A stretch of 35,237 nt of DNA, taken from positions 1 through 35,237 of the forward strand of contig NZ_JALHQJ010000034.1 of NCBI RefSeq assembly GCF_022842015.1, read 5' to 3'. A model generated the notes under the pieces. The model did not search any database. It was given only the letters and a program-made list of their open reading frames with translations, and was not told the DNA's origin. Within the stretch, counting starts at the first letter, position 1; each line of letters opens with the position of its first letter. Positions 25,732-34,750 of the stretch are shown here, piece after piece. The translations under genes and the position numbers were made by a program. The DNA comes from Nitrosomonas sp. GTDB lineage: Bacteria; Pseudomonadota; Gammaproteobacteria; Burkholderiales; Nitrosomonadaceae.

Positions 25732-27361
25732 GATTGTCACCCTGCCGCTCCAAATGCGCTTCCACGTCCCTCTGACTAAACCCTATCGCACTGGCGACAC
25801 GATCCGCATGACTGACTTTGGAGATACCTTCAATCATTCGGTGCGTCGGGCCTTGCGGTTGGAATTCAACTTGCAGGTAGCGGCCAATGCTGTCTTTTTG
25901 TAACAGTTCGCACAGTTCGTGATTATGCGTGACCAGCAAAGTGCTCGCGCCGAGTTTATGGAATCCTTTCAGGATATATTCCGAAATGGTCATTTTTTCT
26001 TCAAACGTGGTGCCTTCGGATAATTCATCCAGCACCACCAGACTGAGCGGAGTGGCATTAAAGAAAATCTCCTTGGTACGCTGGAGTTCATGGCCGAAAC
26101 GACCCATTGCGGCGCTGAGCTGACCGGGGTCGGGCACTTGATAATAGAGATGTTCCGCTGGAACCAGTTGCCCTTGCATGGCGGGGATGTAGCAACCGAT
26201 CTGCCCGAGTAATTGAATTTGCACCACGGTTTTGCAATACGCCGTCTTGCCGCCGCTGTTCGGGCCGGTGATGATCAGTACGCGCCCTGCCTGATCGAGG
26301 TGAATATCATTCGGCACGTAATCAGGAATGGTCCTTATCAGCAAAGGGTTTCGCGCTTGACTGACGGTCAGGCGGTGCTGCTTTTCATCAAGGATTTGCG
26401 GCAATACCTTGTCGCCAGCAATCGATTGACCGTAGCGGTAGAATGACAACAATTCATCCAGCATGCCATATGCTTCAATAGTCTTGGCCAGTTCCGGGCT
26501 TTCACGGAATTGCCTGCGCAACGGATAAATGATCGAGTCACGGTCGGATACGCCCATCGCCAGCAACACAATCGGAAACACCGGTACCGTGAGTGCCAGG
26601 ATGCCGTAGCCAATGTAAGACGCATTGAACTGCGGCATGAAATTTTGCAAGAAAAATAAAATCCCGTACGACGCGGCAAAGAAAGTCACCATCGGTATGA
26701 GTTTAAACAAGGTAGGCCGGAAACGTGAATATAGATCGAAGGCCGATTTTTCTTTCTTGCTTTTGAACTTGCTGCCGGAGACGTAAGCCGGGCCTTGCAT
26801 CAATGCATAGATGCGCGATTGACCGAAATCACGAAAGGCATCCAGCAGTGTGCGCAAATAGGTAGACTGTGGCTGTGGAATTTGTGCAGCGCCCTCGACC
26901 AGATCCATGACAAATTCGGTGCCGTCGACATATTGCCGATAACCATAGCCGCCAAATTCCAGTTTATCCGTGCGGCTGCTCGGCTCTTCGGTTGTCAGGC
27001 CGCCATCAAACTCACCATACAACAGATATTTCAATGATTTTTCCCCGGAAACCGTTCTTCTCACAAATTTTTCAATCGCATCATGTAGTTGCGGATCAGA
27101 TTCTATTTCACGCAACGCTATCTGTTTTTGCTGCAACATTCCTGCATCCTGAGCCGGACGGGCGATGGAGCGATACAGCGTCAGCCGACCGGTTTCAGTC
27201 TGAGTTTGATTGATCGCATGAAACAGGGCTTCTGCCTCAATCGCTTCAAAGGTTTTCGCATCCAGTGTTTCGTAATCGCTTTCGGTGGGGCGGATAGCTA
27301 TCGCCGTCGTGGGTTGGTCGGAGTCGGATAAAATGAATTTTGTGCGCCAAATATCAATCAT
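25715..27361 (-). CDS. MutS-like ATPase with membrane segments
   Basis: About 548 residues from ATG 27359-27361 (MIDIWRTKFILS); a longer GTG-started frame exists but adds unlikely sequence. The C-terminal half is a MutS domain V ATPase: Walker A GPNSGGKTAYCKT (~residue 365), YYQVPDPGQLSAAMGRFGHEL, Walker B LVVLDELSEGTTFEE, and LLVTHNHELCE. The N-terminal half has MutS core-like helices, and around residues 225-280 there are two hydrophobic segments (LIPMVTFFAASYGILFFLQN; YGILALTVPVFPIVLLAMG). It lacks the mismatch-recognition domain. Such membrane MutS-like proteins are widespread but uncharacterised, and a role in classical mismatch repair is unlikely. It is divergent to the efflux operon. 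Confidence 0.85.
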   Translation of the reverse strand: MIDIWRTKFILSDSDQPTTAIAIRPTESDYETLDAKTFEAIEAEALFHAINQTQTETGRLTLYRSIARPAQDAGMLQQKQIALREIESDPQLHDAIEKFVRRTVSGEKSLKYLLYGEFDGGLTTEEPSSRTDKLEFGGYGYRQYVDGTEFVMDLVEGAAQIPQPQSTYLRTLLDAFRDFGQSRIYALMQGPAYVSGSKFKSKKEKSAFDLYSRFRPTLFKLIPMVTFFAASYGILFFLQNFMPQFNASYIGYGILALTVPVFPIVLLAMGVSDRDSIIYPLRRQFRESPELAKTIEAYGMLDELLSFYRYGQSIAGDKVLPQILDEKQHRLTVSQARNPLLIRTIPDYVPNDIHLDQAGRVLIITGPNSGGKTAYCKTVVQIQLLGQIGCYIPAMQGQLVPAEHLYYQVPDPGQLSAAMGRFGHELQRTKEIFFNATPLSLVVLDELSEGTTFEEKMTISEYILKGFHKLGASTLLVTHNHELCELLQKDSIGRYLQVEFQPQGPTHRMIEGISKVSHADRVASAIGFSQRDVEAHLERQGDNHESRI

Positions 27362-27499
27362 ACGGAAAGTCTGTTTAAGGTTTTTTCGGTTTTTGTGAGT
27401 TGTCAGCAAGCAATGCCGACTGAGCGTGTAAAATACGCATATTTGCACTGAAACACAACACCATGATATTTCCTGTTCACCTGCAGATTGTTTCTAACG

Positions 27500-28648
27500 A
27501 TGCCATCTATTAGCAAACCGCTTCGATTAATCGGTTATAGTGCCATAGCAATTGCGATTGCGCTCACAAGCTGGTATTACACCCGGCCAGAACCATTGGA
27601 AGTGGATTTAGCCGTCATCGCCACAGGTGACGTAGAAGCCACGATCGTCAACACGCGCGCGGGCACGGTCAAATCCTGCCAGCGATCCAATCTTGCACCG
27701 ATAACCGGTGGAAAGATTGCCAAAATATGGGTTAAAGAAGGCGACCATGTGCAGAAGGATCAGGTTCTGTTGGAGTTATGGAATCACGATTTACAAGCAC
27801 AGCGCGAGCTGTCACAACGCCAGCTAACAATGGCGCAAGAGCGGCGTCGCGAAACCTGCATTCTGGCGGAAAACGCCCAACGTGAATCGATCCGTACGCA
27901 ACAATTGGTCGAACAGGGCTTTGTCAGCTCACAACGCTACGACGATGCCCACGCCAACGCACGCTCCCGCCAGGCCAGTTGCGAAGCGGCCATTTCCGAC
28001 ATCAAGCGCGCCGAAGCGCAGATCCACGTATCTCAGGCCGGGATCGACCGCACCATCATTACCGCGCCGTTTTCCGGCGTGATTGGAAAAATTTCCGGTG
28101 AATTAGGCGAATTCACCACCCCTTCGCCACCCGGTATCCCTACTCCGCCGACGATTGATCTGATCGACGACCGTTGTTTGTATATCACCGCACCAATGGA
28201 TGAAGTCGATGCGCCCAAAATCAAGGTGGGACAGGAAGCGCGCATCACGCTCGATGCCATGCCGAAAAAAACTTTTCCTGGGAAAGTCCGGCGTATTGCA
28301 CCCTACGTGACTGAAATCGAGAAGCAAGCTCGCACAGTGGATATCGAAGTGGATTTTCTGCATATTCCAACAGATACCCTGCTAGTGGGTTACAGTGCCG
28401 ATGTGGAAGTAATCCTTGAGCGCAAGGAAGCCGTAGTGCGTATTCCGACGCAAGCCATCCGGCAAAACAATAAAGTCTGGGCTATGGATAAAAATAATCG
28501 ATTAGCTGAACAAACTTTGGAAACCGGTTTGAGCAATTGGAGTTTTACCGAGGTGCGCAGTGGCTTAAAAGCAGGCGATCAAGTGCTGATGTCTTTTGAT
28601 CAAGACGATATCAAAACAGGTGTTGTCGTGCAGTCTAAACCTCAATAA
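27500..28648 (+). CDS. Periplasmic adaptor subunit of a MacA/HlyD-type efflux system
   Basis: A 382-residue protein from ATG 27500 (an in-frame TTG at 27488 would add four residues; neither has a clear ribosome site). One N-terminal membrane anchor (IGYSAIAIAIALTSWYY) is followed by a biotinyl-lipoyl-like half-motif (NLAPITGGKIAKIWVKEGDHVQKDQ), a helical hairpin with long charged helices (residues ~95-180), the second lipoyl half (IITAPFSGVIGKISGELGEF) and beta-barrel and membrane-proximal domains. This order fits membrane fusion proteins. It joins the ATPase gene 2 bp downstream and the permease after that, forming a MacAB-like exporter; substrate unknown. Confidence 0.9.
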   Translation: MPSISKPLRLIGYSAIAIAIALTSWYYTRPEPLEVDLAVIATGDVEATIVNTRAGTVKSCQRSNLAPITGGKIAKIWVKEGDHVQKDQVLLELWNHDLQAQRELSQRQLTMAQERRRETCILAENAQRESIRTQQLVEQGFVSSQRYDDAHANARSRQASCEAAISDIKRAEAQIHVSQAGIDRTIITAPFSGVIGKISGELGEFTTPSPPGIPTPPTIDLIDDRCLYITAPMDEVDAPKIKVGQEARITLDAMPKKTFPGKVRRIAPYVTEIEKQARTVDIEVDFLHIPTDTLLVGYSADVEVILERKEAVVRIPTQAIRQNNKVWAMDKNNRLAEQTLETGLSNWSFTEVRSGLKAGDQVLMSFDQDDIKTGVVVQSKPQ

Positions 28649-28650
28649 TC

Positions 28651-29334
28651 ATGATTCGCTTGACTGCTATAACGCGCACATTTCATATGGGTGATCAAGC
28701 GGTTTATGCGCTGAATAACATCAATCTGCAGATCACCTCAGGAGAGTATGTTTCGATCATGGGGCCTTCCGGTTCGGGGAAATCCACTTTGCTGAATATT
28801 CTCGGCTTACTCGACAAACCCGATAGCGGACGTTATGAGCTGGATGAAAAATTAGTTACCGATTTATCGGAAACCGAGCAAGCGCAAATCCGCCGCGAAA
28901 GAATCGGCTTCGTCTTTCAATCATTCCATCTTGTTCCACGCTTGACCGCCGCAGAAAATATCGAATTGCCATTAACACTCAGTGGCGTACCGTCTGAACA
29001 ACGACAGGTCCGCGTCGATCAAGCGTTACAGGCTTTCGAACTAAAAGAACGCGCACAGCATCGTCCGGCGGAGCTTTCCGGCGGACAGCGTCAGCGCGTT
29101 GCGATTGCGCGCGCAACCATCATGCAACCCAGTGTCATTCTGGCGGATGAACCCACCGGAAACCTGGATCATCAAATCGGTGCAGAAGTGATGACGCTGT
29201 TGGAAGATCTCCATCACCGTGGAACTACGTTAATTGTTGTCACGCACGATCGGGAATTGGGTGCGCGTGCACATCGCCAGATCGGCATGCGCGATGGGGA
29301 AATTTTAACCGACCAAGCAAATGAAACTGATTGA
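28651..29334 (+). CDS. ABC transporter ATP-binding protein (MacB/LolD type)
   Basis: A 227-residue ATPase with Walker A GPSGSGKST (38-46), Q-loop FVFQSFHLVPRLTA, signature LSGGQRQRVAIARA (~143), Walker B VILADEPTGNLD (~164) and switch His in VVTHDRE. The NLD and LVPRLTA details are those of the MacB/LolD/FtsE branch. It starts 2 bp after the adaptor stop and its last 14 bases overlap the permease start, indicating tight translational coupling. It energises the permease encoded next. Confidence 0.95.
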   Translation: MIRLTAITRTFHMGDQAVYALNNINLQITSGEYVSIMGPSGSGKSTLLNILGLLDKPDSGRYELDEKLVTDLSETEQAQIRRERIGFVFQSFHLVPRLTAAENIELPLTLSGVPSEQRQVRVDQALQAFELKERAQHRPAELSGGQRQRVAIARATIMQPSVILADEPTGNLDHQIGAEVMTLLEDLHHRGTTLIVVTHDRELGARAHRQIGMRDGEILTDQANETD

Positions 29335-30523
29335 TACAGTACAAACATCATTTAAAGCGGTGCTGAGCTATCGCATTCGCTCATTGCTGATCATACTCGC
29401 GATGGCACTGGGGGTAGCTGCCGTGGTAGTGTTGACAGCTTTGGGCGATGGCGCAAGAAACTATGTAATCAATCAATTTTCTTCCATCGGCACCAATTTG
29501 CTCGTAGTGCTGCCCGGACGTGCAGAAACTTCGGGGGCATTCTTGGGTGCAGTGTTGGGCCAGACGCCACGTGACCTGACGCTAAAGGATGCACAATTGA
29601 TCGGCCGCTTACCGCAAGTGCGCCGTTATGCACCGCTCAATGTCGGCGAAGCGGAGCTATCCGCTGCCAATCGCTTGCGCGCGGTGACCGTGCTTGGCAG
29701 CAACGCCCATCTGATACCGATCCGGCACATGGTGCTGGCGCAAGGGAGCTTCTTGGCACATGGCACTGAGAATAATGCTCAAATCGTTCTGGGCGCAAAA
29801 ATAGCCAATGAATTCTTTCCCCGCGTTCAAGCCATCGGGCAGCGCGTTCGATTGGGCGATAGTCGATTTCTGGTCTCCGGTGTTCTGATGTCGCAAGGTG
29901 AAACCATGGGATACAATACTGATGAAATTGTCATTATTCCGATTGGTTATGCACAAGCCATGTTTAATACGACTTCACTATTCCGTATTCTGATTGAAGC
30001 CAAGAGCCACAGTGAAATCGAACCGGCAAAGCAGGCCATATTAGCGACAGTAAAACAGAATCACGACGGAGAAGAAGATATTACCGTGATTACGCAAGAT
30101 GCCATTCTCTCGACCTTTGACCGCATTCTGCAGGCATTGACTCTGGCAGTCGCCGGGATTGCCGCGATCAGTCTGATTGTTGCCGGTATTTTGGTAATGA
30201 ATGTGATGCTGGTTGCGGTCAGTCAACGCACTGCAGAGATCGGCCTGCTGAAAGCCATCGGCGCATCATCCGCCGATATCCGTCGCCTGTTCTTTGCTGA
30301 AGCGGTCTTGTTGTCGTTAGCAGGGGCTATTTTAGGATTCTTGTTAGGACAATTTGGCAGCTTTATTCTACGTTTAACCTTCCCGCAGCTTCCCGCCTGG
30401 CCACCGGCATGGGCTTCTATGGCAGGAATTACAGTCGCTTTAATCACCGGAATTCTAGCCAGTATGCTGCCCGCCAGTAAAGCAGCTAAATTGGATGCAG
30501 TGAATGCACTGGGGAAAAAATAA
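29321..30523 (+). CDS. ABC transporter permease (MacB/FtsX type)
   Basis: A 400-residue inner membrane protein. TM1 (~18-41, RSLLIILAMALGVAAVVVLTAL) leads into a ~220-residue periplasmic MacB core domain (ALGDGARNYVINQFSSIGTNLLVV; TVLGSNAHLIPI), followed by three C-terminal membrane segments. The cytoplasmic loop QRTAEIGLLKAIGASSADIRRLFFAEA is the FtsX-family hallmark. It overlaps the ATPase gene. Together with the adaptor it makes a tripartite exporter that would need an outer membrane channel such as TolC, not encoded in the window. ATPase and permease are separate genes here, unlike fused MacB of E. coli. Confidence 0.93.
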   Translation: MKLIDTVQTSFKAVLSYRIRSLLIILAMALGVAAVVVLTALGDGARNYVINQFSSIGTNLLVVLPGRAETSGAFLGAVLGQTPRDLTLKDAQLIGRLPQVRRYAPLNVGEAELSAANRLRAVTVLGSNAHLIPIRHMVLAQGSFLAHGTENNAQIVLGAKIANEFFPRVQAIGQRVRLGDSRFLVSGVLMSQGETMGYNTDEIVIIPIGYAQAMFNTTSLFRILIEAKSHSEIEPAKQAILATVKQNHDGEEDITVITQDAILSTFDRILQALTLAVAGIAAISLIVAGILVMNVMLVAVSQRTAEIGLLKAIGASSADIRRLFFAEAVLLSLAGAILGFLLGQFGSFILRLTFPQLPAWPPAWASMAGITVALITGILASMLPASKAAKLDAVNALGKK

Positions 30524-30657
30524 ACTTAAGGGATACTTTTCACTTGAGCTTTTGTACACTAGAAAAACATCCCCAAAGCTCATCACCCATAGCGCCGACC
30601 TACCCGCTTACACAATTGGATCTGGCTCAGCCTTCCTGCGAGTTGATCGTATAAAGA

Positions 30658-30852
30658 TTACTTTTTGTCCTCAGCAGCTGTACCGTCAGCATCAGTAGCG
30701 CCCGTATCATGCCTTGTGACATCATCTGGACCATAGGCCGACATTTTCGGTCTATCCATCAGATGCCCATCAGGCGTTCTTTTAGGCTCATTACAAGCAG
30801 CAAGCACCCAAGCTGAAAATAACGCGGTTAAGAGTATATATTTTGTCGTCAT
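30658..30852 (-). CDS. Small lipoprotein
   Basis: A 64-residue protein whose first 20 residues form a lipoprotein signal (TKYILLTALFSAWVLAAC, lipobox LAAC, C20). The mature part of ~45 residues is polar and Asp-rich (DVTRHDTGATDADGTAAEDKK). ATG 30850-30852 has a clear GAGGAG nine bases upstream, which supports expression. No family is recognised. It stands alone, convergent with the efflux operon. Confidence 0.7.
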   Translation of the reverse strand: MTTKYILLTALFSAWVLAACNEPKRTPDGHLMDRPKMSAYGPDDVTRHDTGATDADGTAAEDKK

Positions 30853-31137
30853 GTCGTTTTTCTCCTCTGCATAGAACGTTAGCTTAATCCAATTCTGTCG
30901 TATTGCGTATTGTATTTTTAATGTATAGAAATATTTAGCAATACACGTTGATTTATCTCAACCTTGGTGTGTATTCAATCACTTCTCTGCAATGGGTTGC
31001 TGCACGCTTCTAGCAATACATTCATTTATTCAGAATCACGTACTGCAAATATTTCACCTGTATCTGAAATGCGATAAGCCGTTGGATTACGACTGCTATA
31101 ATTTCGTATCCAAATTAATTCAAGGTAACTGAAGAAA

Positions 31138-31893
31138 ATGAAAGCAAAAACAAAAGAGCGCTCGGAGTTTGCGCGTTGGAGTTTCAAACATGCGTGCCTA
31201 TCCGCAGCTATCGCGGCTCTAGCTGTTCTGGGATATCGTTTTGGCATCATGAATTACCAAGTGGCATTGGTCATTCTTATCGGCGGAGCAGCACTGGGTA
31301 TGATGGCCATACTTTCCGCCATCGTCAGCATTCTCGCCATCATTACACCGGTCGACACTAAAGTGACGGGAGCGCTTTTAGCGTTCGCTGGACTGGCACT
31401 TGGCCTTACTGTTGTAGCGCCTGTTTTCCTCACTATTCAGGCAGGATACAAAGTACCGCGTATTCATGACATCAGCACCGACCTGCAAAATCCACCAAGC
31501 TTCGAGACCATTCTTGCTCTGCGCACAGCCGAACACAACGCGCTAGACCGACAAACTCCAGCTAATCTTACCCTGCTTCAGCAAGTAGGTTATCCCGACC
31601 TCGGTCCTCTGCTGATTGATAAAGATCCGAGTCAAGTGTTTTCGGAAGCCGTCGCGCTCGCTAAGGCGCGTGGCTGGGAAATTATTGCTGTCTCTGCAGA
31701 GGATGGCATCATCGAGGCGACAGATACAACCCAATTCATGGGTTTTAAGGATGATGTTGTGATTCGCGTATCTGCTAAAGCGGATAAAACAATCGTTGAT
31801 ATGCGCTCCGCCTCCCGCATTGGCATTAGCGACATGGGCACCAACGCGGCGCGCATTAAAGCGTTTCTGCATGACCTTAATAGCGAAAAGTAA
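31138..31893 (+). CDS. DUF1499 family membrane protein
   Basis: A 251-residue protein with three N-terminal membrane segments (~17-38, 42-72, 80-105) and a C-terminal DUF1499 domain. Its hallmarks are IHDISTDLQNPPSF, VFSEAVALAKARGWEIIAV, IIEATDTTQFMGFKDDVVIRV, VDMRSASRIGISDMGTNAARI. DUF1499 domains are common in bacteria and plastids and have no established activity. The start ATG 31138 has only a weak purine-rich upstream region. It stands alone. Confidence 0.88.
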   Translation: MKAKTKERSEFARWSFKHACLSAAIAALAVLGYRFGIMNYQVALVILIGGAALGMMAILSAIVSILAIITPVDTKVTGALLAFAGLALGLTVVAPVFLTIQAGYKVPRIHDISTDLQNPPSFETILALRTAEHNALDRQTPANLTLLQQVGYPDLGPLLIDKDPSQVFSEAVALAKARGWEIIAVSAEDGIIEATDTTQFMGFKDDVVIRVSAKADKTIVDMRSASRIGISDMGTNAARIKAFLHDLNSEK

Positions 31894-32297
31894 CAACATA
31901 TTTCAGGCTCAAAGCAATTGAGTTAACAGTCGATGGCACATCAAGCTGCGAGAAATATTCTCGATCAATGTCGATATTAGGAAAAACGAGTGAAAACGCG
32001 TAGCAATGCGCACTCCAAGCCCTTTTCCAACACCGCAACAACGACGCAGACAGTTTCTCAAGGACCTGTCAAGAATCGGTGCAAATGGAGTTTAATCTTG
32101 ACAAGATCAGCCAAATACACCATCATCGCCCCCGAAAATGAAATTGTGATGATTTGCAGAGAAACAATCGGCTGAGTTGATTACAGTTTGAAAACATCGG
32201 AACGGTAGCAAAATGCAACTTCGAATCCGGTGATTGATTCAATCTGATATAATCCCCCGGTTGCTTAACAAGCTGGAAGTAATTCGATTGTACTTAA
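31894..32297. other. 404-bp region before the tRNA genes
   Basis: No convincing protein gene is seen; a 61-codon frame (31990-32175) lacks a ribosome site and resembles nothing. The right end carries TATAAT (32248-32253), the likely -10 box of the tRNA transcript, about 45 bp before the first tRNA, without a good -35. Confidence 0.45.
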
Positions 32298-32374
32298 GCG
32301 CCCGTAGCTCAGTTGGATAGAGTACTTGGCTACGAACCAAGGGGTCGTGGGTTCGAATCCTGCCGGGCGCGCCA
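32298..32374 (+). tRNA. tRNA-Arg (anticodon ACG)
   Basis: A 77-nt cloverleaf with acceptor stem GCGCCCG/CGGGCGC, D-loop AGCTCAGTTGGATAGAGT, anticodon stem CTTGG/CCAAG around loop CTACGAA (anticodon ACG, normally edited to ICG), T-loop GTTCGAATC, and an encoded CCA end. Confidence 0.97.
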
Positions 32375-32439
32375 ACTCATCGAAGCTCTTATTGCAATTC
32401 AATAAACAGACTTGTCTTTTTTCTAGTTATTTCTCAAAT

Positions 32440-32515
<76 letters not shown>

Positions 32516-32764
32516 TTAAATTCAAGCAGTTATAGAAGCAAAGGAAAGTGAAGAAAAAAGCTGGGGTAACACTGGGGTTACTTTGCTGGGAAACAGAATG
32601 TATTGTTCGGCAAATAAGGGCGATCAATACGCATTGGAATTATATGTTTTATCCAATCAAAAGGCCTCTGCAATATCACGCTGACCGGTTCAATGTGTCT
32701 GGACATAAGCGCCGCCAATGACTTTGTCGTGAACTTTGATAGTGCACAGATGTTTGATATGTGC

Positions 32765-32963
32765 TGTCAAAATGGAGTCCATCGGTTTAAGCAACACGCA
32801 AATTTGCATAGTATTTCTGCCTCAACCAAAGTTAATCCACTTTCTTTAAAAAACTTAACTGACTGCTCCCTAAATTCCTGGCTATATTGAGCGCGGGGTA
32901 ATTCCATCTCCATCCTCCATTTCATGTTCTCATTTTATGAAACTTCGGACTCCATGAAAATCA
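32765..32963 (-). mobile_element. Internally deleted IS3-family remnant (MITE-like)
   Basis: A ~199-bp unit whose ends begin with TG and share TGGAGTCC in inverted orientation (left TGTCAAAATGGAGTCC at 32765-32780; right, read inward, TGATTTTCATGGAGTCC at 32947-32963). Inside, the 5' end of an IS3-type orfA starts ~50 bp from the right end, as in intact IS3 elements, and after about 30 codons runs straight into the left end. This is what one internal deletion would produce. No target-site duplication is evident. Confidence 0.5.
32767..32907 (-). pseudogene. Truncated IS3-family transposase OrfA fragment
   Basis: From ATG 32905-32907 (GGAGG upstream; another ATG two codons earlier) the frame reads MELPRAQYSQEFREQSVKFF followed by KESGLTLVEA. 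This is the helix-turn-helix start of IS3-type OrfA (typical YSxEFRExAVKLxxESGLTxxEAA). After EAEILCK similarity is lost, and the frame stops at 32767-32769. The rest of OrfA and all of OrfB are missing, so it cannot transpose. Confidence 0.65.
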
Positions 32964-33095
32964 GCATACCTCAATGAGCTTGCATAGATATCTACCAAGA
33001 ATACCTGGAGTACATATCAAATTGCAGGTAGTGGGGGAAGTATACTAAGACACCAGCAGCACTAATCTAGATAACTGCGCTTATAAGGAGAGGAA

Positions 33096-33305
33096 ATGAG
33101 CGAAAAAACAAAAGTTGTTTTATATACAATCCTATTACTGGCAATATTTATATCTTGGTCTATATATTCTAATAAAGAAAAAGAATCTTGCGAGTCTCTT
33201 GGTAAAGTTTACGCTAGGCAGAACATGGGTTGGTCGTTTGAATGTAAACCCAAGCCTACTATCGAAATACCAGGAGAGGAATTACCAGTGGAGCCAGAGT
33301 TTTGA
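33096..33305 (+). CDS. Small single-pass membrane protein
   Basis: A 69-residue protein with one N-terminal membrane segment (VVLYTILLLAIFISWSIY) and a short polar tail containing two cysteines (ESCESLGK; SFECKPKP) and a Pro/Glu-rich end (IPGEELPVEPEF). ATG 33096 follows a strong AAGGAGAGG, supporting expression. No family is recognised. The tail probably faces the periplasm, where the Cys pair could form a disulfide. A possible 41-codon frame overlaps its stop (TTG 33302 to TAA 33427) but is unsupported otherwise. Confidence 0.6.
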   Translation: MSEKTKVVLYTILLLAIFISWSIYSNKEKESCESLGKVYARQNMGWSFECKPKPTIEIPGEELPVEPEF

Positions 33306-33478
33306 TCAGAAATATTTATGTGAATGCATCTGGACGACCGGCTGTGGCTGTTCCTAGGTTCGCAGTAGAAGGTAGAAATCAACCATTAAACCAGCCAGAT
33401 CAGTCCTGGACTATCAATCGGTTATAAATCAGCAATTCAAGCTCATCATGAAAATTGGCACTTTGTCCGATTTTGGAA

Positions 33479-33893
33479 CCTAGTTCCTTTTTCGCCAAAA
33501 ATCGTGTTTCCAACTACCTCGGACATTGAGGATAGCTCGTCACGAGTATCTATCAAATTATTTGTTTCTGGCAAATTTGTCACTTGGCTATGTTGGTTAA
33601 CTTAGCACCAACACTTTGCTTGACCCTTCCGCTATCCATAGCTTCAACTAATTCAGGTGTCCCAATTTCAACCACTTTTTTGCTTATTGATACGTTTCCT
33701 TGTTTCCGAAACCGGATTTCTCAGCAGCTATTTCCCCAGTCGCTTTTCCTTCATTGGGATTATTTCACAAAATTTTGTGGTTTTATTTTTGGTATCCACC
33801 ACGCCTTTCACCCAGTTCATTCTTAACCGCCTGGGCAATTACAACACGCTCCGATACAGTGCTTAAATAACGCAATACATAACCAAAAGTCAG
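33479..33893 (-). pseudogene. Decayed ParB-like DNA-binding protein gene
   Basis: Three frame-shifted pieces read in one direction. The first: YVLRYLSTVSERVVIAQAVK then NELGERRG (33893 to ~33795). The second: EGKATGEIAAEKSGFGNKET, a stop codon, then AKKVVEIGTPELVEAMDSGR, ending AKLTNIAK (to 33580). The third: IDTRDELSSMSEVVGNTIFG (33577-33479). The middle piece matches the helix-turn-helix pattern of ParB/Spo0J-like and plasmid or phage methylase-associated proteins (IAAxKSGFGNxxTYxxAKxVVExGxPELVEAMDSG). At least two frameshifts and one nonsense codon show it is dead. Confidence 0.6.
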
Positions 33894-34125
33894 GATATTG
33901 AAAGAAAATCACTTGTGATTGATTCTAGTGAATTTTAGTGGGTCAATGTAATTCGTAAGAATTTTTATCGCAGCCAAAAAGCAAATAAGGTAGGGCACCA
34001 GAAATGATTTAAAAATAGAAAGGTAGAGTGACGTTTGTTATTCGATTTCAATATACACATACCATGATAATTTGATCGGCAACGAAATAATAATTACCGC
34101 TTATTTATCTTGGAGTGCATTAAAA

Positions 34126-34449
34126 ATGCAGACTATCGTTTCATTTATTGATCGCAAAACAAATTTGCAAGTCTGTAACGCCATAATTGATCTATCGAAT
34201 ATAAAAGAATCAGAACTTTCTCCAGGTGGTATTTTTAACTATATTTGGAAATATGCAGTAGCAAATGGAATGGTGGGCAACCGAAAAGATTATCTCATTC
34301 ATCTTTTTAACAAAAGAAATCAAACAGTTAGTTATGAGTCTTATGGAATTATGAGCACTACAGAAACTGCAAAGATTGGTGGCAATAAAGGTTCGGTAAT
34401 ATGCTTACAAGATTATAAAAATAATAAATTACGTCAATATGCCGGATAA
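34126..34449 (+). CDS. Hypothetical protein
   Basis: A 107-residue soluble protein starting at ATG 34126, eight bases after GGAGTG; the frame opens earlier at a TTG but without a ribosome site. Sequence MQTIVSFIDRKTNLQVCNAI... with mixed alpha/beta character, basic, no signal peptide, no membrane segment. I recognise no family. It is AT-rich and sits inside the mobile-element debris, so it was probably acquired with that region. Confidence 0.5.
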   Translation: MQTIVSFIDRKTNLQVCNAIIDLSNIKESELSPGGIFNYIWKYAVANGMVGNRKDYLIHLFNKRNQTVSYESYGIMSTTETAKIGGNKGSVICLQDYKNNKLRQYAG

Positions 34450-34750
34450 TTAATTGCTTCTATACTATAGATTGCCGAGTGTCTCTATAAACTGCTTTAC
34501 TGTGGCATACCCATTCCTTCAGCCTGCGACCCTTCTAATCCGTTATTAATCCCTGTTCAATTTCACACCATTGCGCTGGCTCTCTGGTTAAAATCTGACT
34601 CAACAGCGCTGTAAATACTATCTATATCAACCGCACTTTCGCTTACCTTCTGCGGGTGTTATTTGGATTACTAGGATTTTTACCAGGATTGAATAGCCCT
34701 ACGAAATAAAACCGACAAAACCGCGATGCGATAGCAAAAAAATCACTCAC
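34450..34750. other. 301-bp region, nothing recognised
   Basis: Neither strand carries a convincing frame or RNA. It separates the hypothetical gene from the convergent HsdR remnant and may hold debris of the same acquired region. Confidence 0.4.

Noticed and set aside
31990-32175. 61-codon plus-strand frame before the tRNA genes
   Set aside because: No ribosome site, atypical composition and no recognisable pattern.
32561-32581. Direct repeat CTGGGGTAAC / CTGGGGTTAC just after tRNA-Phe, considered as an attachment-site or integrase remnant
   Set aside because: Short, imperfect and with no copy of the tRNA 3' end or integrase found in the window.
32693-32890. 65-codon plus-strand frame
   Set aside because: It is antisense to the IS3 OrfA fragment, which explains the sequence better.
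33584-33866. Two overlapping plus-strand frames of 69-80 codons
   Set aside because: They are shadows of the minus-strand ParB-like pseudogene.
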